Origin: Pseudoxanthomonas broegbernensis
GTDB taxonomy: Bacteria; Pseudomonadota; Gammaproteobacteria; Xanthomonadales; Xanthomonadaceae
Reading direction: 5' to 3'
Assembly (NCBI RefSeq): GCF_014202435.1
Contig: NZ_JACHGU010000003.1
Location: 62,001 to 126,000, forward strand
DNA: 64,000 nucleotides
The position numbers and the translations under genes are program-made. Of this stretch, positions 54,001 to 60,429 are shown in pieces. The notes below the pieces were generated by a model. It searched no databases and was not told where the DNA came from. It saw nothing but the letters and a program-made list of their open reading frames with translations. Positions within the stretch are counted from its first letter, which is position 1, and each line of letters begins with the position of its first letter.

Positions 54001-55431
54001 ATGGCGACACGGATCAAGAAAAAAGCAGCCCCCCCACCGCATATCCGGCGCATCGACTTCAAGCAGCCTGACGAGACTGGAACCATTGCTGATCTCATTG
54101 CAGAGCTAAACATCGAACAAAAAAAAGAGAATGGCGAGCTAATCAGCTATCGCACACTCAAGAGCACGCTCGAATTCATGGAGAAGGCCATCGGGTTCAC
54201 GGTAGAGAGCAAGGATCAGCCACTACCCATGTCGACGCTCAAGACAATCAGGCTGCTCTATCTCACGAAAGAAAGTACAAAAAAGCAGCTGTTCCGCCTG
54301 CTCGCGCCGCCCGATGATGTCGGAAAAGCCACAATGGAGTTTATTACCACCCATACGCTTCCTCGCCATCGCGATAGGGAAACCTATGCACTCATAGACT
54401 CCATGAGTAAGACGCTGTCCGCCGGCATTGATCCAGAGAAATGGAAGCTCTTCTCTTTGATGATTGGCCAAAAGGCAAGACAAACTTCTACGGAAAGTTT
54501 GCAAAAGTACGTAGAGATAACAAACGACGATGTGATGGACATCCTGATAGACGTGATTTCAGACGATGACAACGCGCTTGCCGACGCGTACCTAAAACTC
54601 ACCGAGGTGATGGACACCGCAACCTTCGATGACACCTTCGAGGTCATCACACCTGCAGACGAGGCAATGTTCGTCTACGTGGAACTGCTGGCATTCCGGC
54701 ACTTCACCCTACATCACCGGAAGCTTCTGGAAGACACATGGATTAAGCGCGAGATCGGAGACATTCGTGACGAAGCCAATAGGCTTTGCCAGAGCATAGC
54801 TTGGAATCTTGACCCCTCAGATCAGAAGTATTCAGTCAATGAAGTCCGAGAGCTCGTGCAAGAACACTCGAAACAGTTTGTCTCCCTAGTGAGAAGAGCC
54901 ACAGGTTTCGACACTCCGTACCGACAACATAGGGACAACACAAAGCGAGCACGCGCACTACTTGCGTCGTACGGATACCGATCATTCGACGAGTCGAATC
55001 CTGACGCCAAGATTCTGTCCATATACGACATTGTTGCCGCATTGTGCTCATTCCGATATCAGCAAAAATCCGGTGATAAATATGAACCACGTCGCCAAGG
55101 ACAGCTCCAGCAAGGAAAGAACCTGCAGCGCCAATTCGACAAAGGCCTGAGGCCCGGCGACCCGCACCAGGCTCAAGGAGTGATTTTCACCTATCTCAAT
55201 CGGTTCTATGAGTTCAGAGCCGTCTTCACTGGCGCAGCGGCAAGCCATAGGGCATGGGTGAAGTACCAAGCGTCTCGACTGGAGGCATTCGCTCGTTGCA
55301 TCCAACTCAATAACATCTACTCCATGTCATCGTGCTGGCTCGACCTAGACTCGCTATGCCGGAATAAAGCAAAGGAAATTGCAAATGACTACGTGGGCAG
55401 GAATGTAATTTTTCAACTCCATATCCTTTAG
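54001..55431 (+). CDS. Unrecognised cargo protein of the mobile element
   Basis: The 476-residue protein has a basic N-terminus (MATRIKKKAAPPPHIRRI) and is then mixed alpha-helical, with no signal peptide, membrane segment or nucleotide-binding motif that I can see. Short notable pieces are ITNDDVMDILIDVISDDDN (acidic), HREHE-less helices and a few Cys near the C-terminus (MSSCWLDLDSLCRNK). Base composition is clearly A/T-richer than chromosomal genes, which supports acquisition. GGAG lies 7 bases before ATG 54001 (ATG 53998 is adjacent). Cargo between integrase and relaxase in such elements is often defence-related, but nothing in the sequence proves that. Confidence 0.75.
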   Translation: MATRIKKKAAPPPHIRRIDFKQPDETGTIADLIAELNIEQKKENGELISYRTLKSTLEFMEKAIGFTVESKDQPLPMSTLKTIRLLYLTKESTKKQLFRLLAPPDDVGKATMEFITTHTLPRHRDRETYALIDSMSKTLSAGIDPEKWKLFSLMIGQKARQTSTESLQKYVEITNDDVMDILIDVISDDDNALADAYLKLTEVMDTATFDDTFEVITPADEAMFVYVELLAFRHFTLHHRKLLEDTWIKREIGDIRDEANRLCQSIAWNLDPSDQKYSVNEVRELVQEHSKQFVSLVRRATGFDTPYRQHRDNTKRARALLASYGYRSFDESNPDAKILSIYDIVAALCSFRYQQKSGDKYEPRRQGQLQQGKNLQRQFDKGLRPGDPHQAQGVIFTYLNRFYEFRAVFTGAAASHRAWVKYQASRLEAFARCIQLNNIYSMSSCWLDLDSLCRNKAKEIANDYVGRNVIFQLHIL

Positions 55432-55624
55432 TGTATGGAGATGTACCGCAACCTGACAGTAAAGGCAGACCACGAACTGATGCGTCTAATGGTGGGAGTG
55501 TGCACGCGCACTTACCTTTTCTTCCAATGCATCCAGAATCGGTCCGGAATCCATCTCCGAAGCAGCTGGCTAGAGTGATCTGGCCGGCTTTTTTATTTAT
55601 TCACGGGGAAAAGGTGATACACAG

Positions 55625-56353
55625 ATGGCAAGCTTCCACTACAGCATCAAGAGCGGCAAGAAAGGCAGTGCACGCAGACACTCCATGTACATCGAGCGCC
55701 GAGGATCACACAGCGCACAAGAAGACCTGATCCACTCAAGCTACGGAAACATGCCGACTTGGGCTATGAACGACCCGAGCCTGTTCTGGGGCATGGCCGA
55801 CCAGCACGAGAGAGCCAACGGCGCAGCCTACCGCGAACATGAGGTCGCACTACCGAACGAACTGACCGTGGCGCAACTGATCGAACTGGCTGAAAGATTA
55901 AGTCGCAAACTAGTCGGAAACAAGCCGTTCCAGTACGCGATCCACGCGCCGGAGGGAAAGCTCGGGGGCATCCAGAACCCCCATGTCCATCTAATGCATT
56001 CGGACAGGATCCCCGATGGGATCGATCGATCACCGGATCGGATGTTTGCGCGCTATAACGCCTTGCAGCCGAGTGCCGGAGGGTGCCGCAAGGACAGCGG
56101 AGGCAGGAGCCCGATGGAATTGCGTCAGCAGGTGATCGCCAGCCGCAAGCTGGTTGCCGACATTCAGAACCAGGCACTTGCCGAGCACGGGCACGAAGCC
56201 CGGGTCGACCACCGCACGCTGCGTGACCAGGGCGTCCGACGGCGCGCCGAACACCACCTGGGTCCACGCTTCATCAAGGGCATGGCTGGCCTCGAGAAGG
56301 CGCGGTATGCCGAGTGCCGAGCCCATGGTGCGGCGGCAGGCCTGGATACCTGA
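55625..56353 (+). CDS. MobA/MobL-family relaxase, short form
   Basis: The 242-residue protein begins MASFHYSIKSGKKGSA. It shows the MobA/MobL nickase hallmarks: RANGAAYREHEVALPNEL, the three-His metal region in NPHVHLMHSD, and EARVDHRTLRDQGV. Full-length relaxases of this family continue with a long C-terminal (primase or helical) region, which is missing here. A short MobA/MobL is common in small mobilisable islands. It would nick an oriT in cis and rely on a helper transfer system. The 193 bases before it (55432-55624) hold no gene I trust and may include oriT. Confidence 0.88.
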   Translation: MASFHYSIKSGKKGSARRHSMYIERRGSHSAQEDLIHSSYGNMPTWAMNDPSLFWGMADQHERANGAAYREHEVALPNELTVAQLIELAERLSRKLVGNKPFQYAIHAPEGKLGGIQNPHVHLMHSDRIPDGIDRSPDRMFARYNALQPSAGGCRKDSGGRSPMELRQQVIASRKLVADIQNQALAEHGHEARVDHRTLRDQGVRRRAEHHLGPRFIKGMAGLEKARYAECRAHGAAAGLDT

Positions 56354-56378
56354 GTTGCCTGCCCTCGGCCCGGAAACA

Positions 56379-56411
56379 GCGCGATTCTGCGACTAAGTCG
56401 CAGAATCGCGC
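56379..56411. repeat. 33-bp perfect palindrome
   Basis: The two 16-base arms (56379-56394 and 56396-56411) are exact reverse complements around a single A; the inner part reads GATTCTGCGACTAAGTCGCA. It lies between the convergent relaxase and DUF3987 genes. No U-tract follows. Candidate roles are an element-specific recombination or transfer site, a protein-binding site, or a bidirectional transcription barrier. Confidence 0.7.
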
Positions 56412-56433
56412 TTCGCGCTGCCCCCAGCCGACA

Positions 56434-56463
56434 CAAAAAAGGTCCCGGCACGGAGCCGGGACC
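56434..56463 (-). terminator. Intrinsic terminator after the DUF3987 gene
   Basis: On the minus strand, GGTCCCGGC pairs with GCCGGGACC around TCCGT, followed by six T. It lies 26 bases after the stop. Confidence 0.8.
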
Positions 56464-56488
56464 AGGAGCATCTCACTTGGCGTAGTCC

Positions 56489-57946
56489 TTATAGTGCCAT
56501 GGGATTCTGGCTGAAGAAGGCATTGCTCAACCGCAGGTAGGTCCTCTTGTCCCGATAGCCTCTGGATAACCAGATCGCCCCCCTAACTTCCAACATACTC
56601 AGGGCCGCATTCAATCGCCCGCTATCTCGCACGGGTCCATTGCGCAAGACGTGGTTCTTCGGAACATGGGTGTCCGATGCCGGGCCTTGCCAGAGGCGAG
56701 ACCGGAGGTATGCCGCGACTGCCTGGGCATCGACCAGGTCTTGGGGGACCACGAACTGCGGTGAGAACAGGTACCTATACTCTTCTACGTGCCAACGGAC
56801 GACGGCAAACGCTCGCTCGAACGTGTCGAGCGTGATATCCCCGCGCTCGCCGCCAAAGTAGTGCATCGCCGCTGCAAGCCGGGCAAGGATCTCCATCACC
56901 TTGGAAGCAAAATCATTGATCTCGCTGAGATAGCCACCCTCACGCAACATCCCTTCGGTTTGGCCCGCCACCTCAACCCAGCGCGCCTTCGCATCAGCCG
57001 AGAAGCCGATCTGCTCGCGCTCGATCGCACCCGATTCGATCATCGTTCGGTATTTGACGAGCAACTCCCGGATGCGTGTTTGGAAGATCGGCAGGCGTTG
57101 CCATACAGGTTCGGTATCGACCTGGCGATAACCCATCATCGACTGGGGACGCCCCACGAGATAGCGCGCCCAATGCCCGCTTCCCCTGGCGACCGATCCA
57201 CGCTTGTCCAGGAACGCCTTCAGTGGCGCGTGCTGCGTCATGATGCTAATCGAGACGCGAGGATTCATTGCCAGTAGGTGTTCGTGATCTGCCCGATCCC
57301 GAGGCAGCACTTCCGGGGAGTCCCACAGGCGGTTAAGCAGCCCAAGATGGGCCATGGCCTCGCTCTTGAACAGCAAGTGGCCCTCGTCGGAGGTGATCGC
57401 AATTGACTCGCCATCGCCCTGCAAGGCCTCCATAACAGCCTTACCAGTGATGTCCTGCCGCAGGAAGCAACGAAGACGCGGCTCTCGAGGCTTGGACCGG
57501 GCGTGCTCCAACAGTTGACGGTCCAACTCGGCTGTTGCCTTGCCTTTGCCAGTCGCCCGGCTAATGGCGCTACGTATCCCCTTGGCCTTGGCCACCCAAG
57601 ATCCGAGCTCCGCGCGATACTGTTCCATCTTCAGCGCGTGGCCTACCAGTGCCTGCGTGTCGGCTTCTCGAAATGGGGCAAGCAACAGCGACGCCACCGT
57701 CGTCTTGCGTTCGCCCGATTCGGCCACAAGCAGCAGGTTCTGCGAAACAGGCCGTACCTGTCCCGTCGGCAACTTCACGTCAATCAGCCCTTGGCAGGCC
57801 ATCGAAATCGCATTGATGAGTCCCATGCCAATCAACGCATCCGGTGCCTGTACATTGCGGACGAGTTCGTGCCCGGCATCCCGCGCGACCACCAGAAACG
57901 CGTCCAGCGGATACTGAGGGGTCTGCCTGACAAACATGCTGGTCAT
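56489..57946 (-). CDS. DUF3987 (YfjI-like) protein, P-loop-type element replication protein
   Basis: The 485-residue protein belongs to the YfjI/DUF3987 family, typical of P4-like satellites and integrative elements. It has a Walker-A-like LLLVAESGERKTTVASLLL, a Walker-B-like AITSDEGHLLF, and a C-terminal helical region with a winged-helix-like end (LNAALSMLEVRGAIWLSRGYR). Members are thought to be inactive or specialised primase-helicase relatives acting in replication of the element. ATG 57946 overlaps the previous stop (ATGA), and GGAGG lies 7 bases upstream. Confidence 0.85.
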   Translation of the reverse strand: MTSMFVRQTPQYPLDAFLVVARDAGHELVRNVQAPDALIGMGLINAISMACQGLIDVKLPTGQVRPVSQNLLLVAESGERKTTVASLLLAPFREADTQALVGHALKMEQYRAELGSWVAKAKGIRSAISRATGKGKATAELDRQLLEHARSKPREPRLRCFLRQDITGKAVMEALQGDGESIAITSDEGHLLFKSEAMAHLGLLNRLWDSPEVLPRDRADHEHLLAMNPRVSISIMTQHAPLKAFLDKRGSVARGSGHWARYLVGRPQSMMGYRQVDTEPVWQRLPIFQTRIRELLVKYRTMIESGAIEREQIGFSADAKARWVEVAGQTEGMLREGGYLSEINDFASKVMEILARLAAAMHYFGGERGDITLDTFERAFAVVRWHVEEYRYLFSPQFVVPQDLVDAQAVAAYLRSRLWQGPASDTHVPKNHVLRNGPVRDSGRLNAALSMLEVRGAIWLSRGYRDKRTYLRLSNAFFSQNPMAL

Positions 57947-58287
57947 CGCGCATCCTCCATGGTATTCGTACCCGTTACCGAGTGCAGCGGCTGCCCGCAG
58001 GCAGTACAAACCACCAAGTCGCCGGTTGCCCCACGGCGATTGCGCTCTGCATTCAGCAGCTTGCGGAACTGAACCAGGTTCACGTCGTGCCTGTAAGCGG
58101 CGTTGAACTGCTCCATCAGCGTCCTCTTACGCCTCTTTTGGGCAAGATGTGTCTCGAGGACCGGATAGGCCTCCCTGAAGTCGAGTTCGAGCCTGCTCTT
58201 GTCGCCGGTCAACTCCAGCTTCAGGGCTAGCTCCAGTTTCTCTAGGGGGCTATTCGCGCCTGCGAAGGCTTCATCGCTGATGTTCAT
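57943..58287 (-). CDS. Small element protein with one CxxC pair
   Basis: The 114-residue, highly charged helical protein ends with VVCTACGQPLHSV, half of a zinc-ribbon-like knuckle (CxxC). It is placed between AlpA and DUF3987: one base follows the alpA stop and 4 bases overlap with the next gene. It is probably an accessory replication or regulatory protein of the element. No known family is recognised. Confidence 0.75.
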   Translation of the reverse strand: MNISDEAFAGANSPLEKLELALKLELTGDKSRLELDFREAYPVLETHLAQKRRKRTLMEQFNAAYRHDVNLVQFRKLLNAERNRRGATGDLVVCTACGQPLHSVTGTNTMEDAR

Positions 58288-58288
58288 A

Positions 58289-58588
58289 TCAGCGGCCCTC
58301 GCGCCGGATGCTAACCTTGTTCGCACGACCTTCGACCCAGGCGATCGCCTCGTGCGTCCAATAGAATTTGGGAGATTGGTCGCTGTCGTAGAGCGGAATT
58401 CCTTTCGGGAAGTCCGGGTCGATCTTCATCAGTTCGTAGGCCTTGCTCCTGCTCACTGAGAGCACCTTGAGTAGGTCTTTGAAGCGCAGAGTCGGGCTAT
58501 CCGGCCAGCGGGCGCCAGCTGGCATGGGTTCAGGTGCGAGTTGAGTGCTGTCCGCAACCGAGCGCGGATGGTTTGCATGAAGTTCCAC
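58289..58588 (-). CDS. AlpA-family excisionase/regulator
   Basis: The 99-residue protein's C-terminal two-thirds is a MerR-like winged helix: LRFKDLLKVLSVSRSKAYELM and PKFYWTHEAIAWVEGR, matching AlpA of CP4-57-type elements. AlpA proteins act as excisionases or activate the integrase gene. GTG 58588 is used, with AGGA 8 bases upstream. The N-terminal 25 residues are a less conserved extension. It starts the three-gene minus operon and is divergent from the adjacent non-coding edge. Confidence 0.88.
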   Translation of the reverse strand: MELHANHPRSVADSTQLAPEPMPAGARWPDSPTLRFKDLLKVLSVSRSKAYELMKIDPDFPKGIPLYDSDQSPKFYWTHEAIAWVEGRANKVSIRREGR

Positions 58589-58967
58589 AGTGGATTCCTT
58601 CGAGTTGATGTTCTGGATTGAAGGAATCCGGCCGGATTTCCTGGCTGGAGCTGGTCCAGCCGGGCTTATTCCATCTCAGGTCGTGGCAGAAGCCGAGGGA
58701 AGAAAAATCAAGGTTTTGTTGAACTATCCTCGTCAGCTTCCTGACCGGAGGCCGCCGGCAATTTTTTATTTAAAAATCAATAATTTGTGAAATTATTGGG
58801 CTTGCACCCCGCCTTGATGAGGTCGAGTACGATCTCTTCCGATAGGCGAACGCCCCCGCAGCGCATCGCTTGGAGTCGAACCGCGGTCGATTCAGCCCTA
58901 TCCACGCCGATTCCAGTCCTCGAAGATGCAAGTCGCCTTACCCCTTGAGCGTCAGGTGAGCGTCTAG
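58589..58967. other. Non-coding right end of the element with an AT-rich inverted repeat
   Basis: No gene is supported here. It contains an A/T-rich stretch (58760-58800) with a perfect 9-bp inverted repeat, CAATAATTT-GTG-AAATTATTG (58778-58798), and probably the alpA promoter. The sequence returns to high GC by about 58800. The first in-frame codon of the truncated hydrolase follows a TAG at 58965-58967. Confidence 0.6.
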
Positions 58968-59567
58968 AGCGTTTACCGCTCGGTCACCACCAACGCCGGC
59001 GAACTCAGGGGCGACGCGTCCCGGATCTGCGTCGGCGGTGACAGCGCTGGCGGCAACCTGGCGATCTCCGTGAGTACCCGTCGGCTGCGGGCCAAGGAGA
59101 AACCTCCGACCTGCCAGCTCCTCTACTATCCCGCCGTCGACAATCGTGCAGTTCCGTCGATGCGTACTGATTACGCGTCTTCGCGAATGTTCGGCGACGG
59201 ATTCGGGCTCGACTACGGATTCACCGAGTACGTCCTCGCACGCGTGTTCCCTGGCCTGGACCTGGAGCACAGTGAGATCTCACCATTCTTTTCCAAGAGC
59301 ATTGCGCAACTGCCGCCCACCCTGATAGCCGCTTCGGGTTTCGACCCACTGCGCGACTCGAATCGGGCCTATGCGAAGCGCTTACGGGAATCCGGGGTTC
59401 GGACCTGGTATCGCGAGTACCCCACACTGACCCATGGGTTCTTCCAGCTCACGGCAATCACCGAGGCGGCTGACGCGGCTGCGACGGAAACAGCTCTTCT
59501 GCTAGGTGAGCTGATCCGCGGCGCCGAATCGCCATCTCCGGAGACGACGGTTCCTAGGACGCGCTGA
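58968..59567 (+). pseudogene. 5'-truncated alpha/beta hydrolase (HSL/esterase type)
   Basis: In frame from 58968 to 59567 the reading is a continuous esterase-lipase domain. It has the nucleophile elbow GGDSAGGNLAIS, Asp in GFDPLRDSN and His in PTLTHGFFQ. The N-terminal third with the HGGG oxyanion-hole motif is missing. An in-frame TAG stands immediately upstream (58965-58967). The first start codon is a GTG at 59070, after the nucleophile. The truncation point coincides with the edge of the mobile element, suggesting loss by integration or an associated deletion. Confidence 0.75.
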
Positions 59568-59620
59568 CTCGCAGGCGAAGGCATTTCCATGTGCCGCGGT
59601 CCCTGTGGTTTAGCCCACGC

Positions 59621-59953
59621 CTATTGCTCTGGAGCGGCTGCGGCGTCCTCTTCCGGCACGTAGATCATGCGCCCATCCGGCAGTTTGTACGCGACCCCGG
59701 CGCGCACGCCGCCGCCCTCTCCGATCTCTCCGGTCGATTCGTAGCGGGTCAGGTCCTGGCCGTCCTTCACGGTGATGCGCATATCCGCCTCTCCAGGATT
59801 CTCGACCACCACCACCTTGTCCTGCGAGAACGGGTTGAGCGGGTTCCGCACCACCACCACCATCAGGATCCCGATCACCACCAGGAACAGGTCGACCAGG
59901 TTGACCACGGACAGGATCGGATCATCGATTTCGTCATGCTCGAGGAAGCGCAT
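59621..59953 (-). CDS. DUF2149 membrane protein (HmuV-like accessory)
   Basis: The 110-residue protein has one N-terminal membrane helix (LVDLFLVVIGILMVVVV) and a periplasmic beta-rich domain ending with YKLPDGRMIYVPEE. The layout resembles ExbD/TolR-type partners of proton channels. DUF2149 proteins are regularly found with CobN-like and ExbB-like genes, in methanogens and in Bacteroidota hmu loci. The ATG at 59953 shares a base with the stop of the ExbB-like gene (TGATG), so it is coupled. Confidence 0.88.
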   Translation of the reverse strand: MRFLEHDEIDDPILSVVNLVDLFLVVIGILMVVVVRNPLNPFSQDKVVVVENPGEADMRITVKDGQDLTRYESTGEIGEGGGVRAGVAYKLPDGRMIYVPEEDAAAAPEQ

Positions 59954-60429
59954 CAGCTACCCTCCCCGCCGCGCTCTATGGCGCGCATCTCCTCCAGCAG
60001 CCAGCGCCGGCGCACGGTCAGCACCAGGAAGGCGATGCTGGCTGCGACCAGCGCCAGGATCACCGACGAGAACGCCACCACTAGGTTTTCGCCCACTGCC
60101 TGCGCGTCGCTGCGGGTCAGCGCCAGCAAGGCAGGCCCCATCGGGATCATGGTCGCGACCAAGCCCAGCATCGGCGCCGTGCGGGACACGATGCGCAGGG
60201 CTTCCAAGCGCCTGAGGATCCACAGTTCGAGATCGTCGCTGGTCCCGCCGCGGTCGGCCTGGTGCGCGGCCAGACGCGAACGGTAGCGCCCGCGCAGGCG
60301 CTGCCAAGCCTCCAGCGCGAACGCCCCCAGCGCGTAGAAGGCATAGGCCAGCGAGGCCAGGATCAGCACCAGTACAGGCGCGAGGAAGAGGCGGGAGAGT
60401 TCGTAGAGGCTGGATTCGAGGCTGTTCAT
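59953..60429 (-). CDS. MotA/TolQ/ExbB-family proton-channel protein
   Basis: The 158-residue protein has three membrane segments (about 14-38, 85-108 and 118-142), with the family core SRTAPMLGLVATMIPMGPALLAL and the pore-helix region VVAFSSVILALVAASIAFLVL. It would conduct protons with the DUF2149 protein as its ExbD-like partner and energise the CobN-like protein or an outer-membrane receptor. Its ATG overlaps the cobN-like stop (ATGA). The pairing is inferred from gene order. Confidence 0.9.
   Translation of the reverse strand: MNSLESSLYELSRLFLAPVLVLILASLAYAFYALGAFALEAWQRLRGRYRSRLAAHQADRGGTSDDLELWILRRLEALRIVSRTAPMLGLVATMIPMGPALLALTRSDAQAVGENLVVAFSSVILALVAASIAFLVLTVRRRWLLEEMRAIERGGEGS

Larger units (their letters stand above)
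52568..58967. mobile_element. Small integrated mobilisable element at tRNA-Ala
   Basis: The element contains a P4-type integrase directly beside a tRNA, a MobA/MobL relaxase, and an AlpA - small protein - DUF3987 operon, the usual content of small integrative elements. From 53950 to 58970 the sequence is visibly richer in A/T and in codons such as ATA, AAA and TTA than the flanking genes. The left edge is taken at the tRNA 3' end. No second copy of the tRNA 3' end (attR) was found by eye, so the right edge (about 58800-58967) is set by the broken hydrolase. Confidence 0.75.

Noticed and set aside
55431-55730. 99-codon plus-strand frame before the relaxase gene
   Set aside because: It overlaps the well-supported relaxase start by about 100 bases in another frame, has no ribosome binding site and resembles nothing known.
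58861-58900. tRNA T-loop-like GGTTCGACTCC on the minus strand, possible attR remnant
   Set aside because: The flanking bases do not form a T-stem or acceptor stem and do not match the 3' end of the tRNA-Ala gene.
59070-59567. Intact short hydrolase starting at GTG 59070
   Set aside because: The nucleophile GGDSAGG is encoded upstream of this codon, so such a protein would lack catalysis; the frame is better read as a truncated pseudogene.
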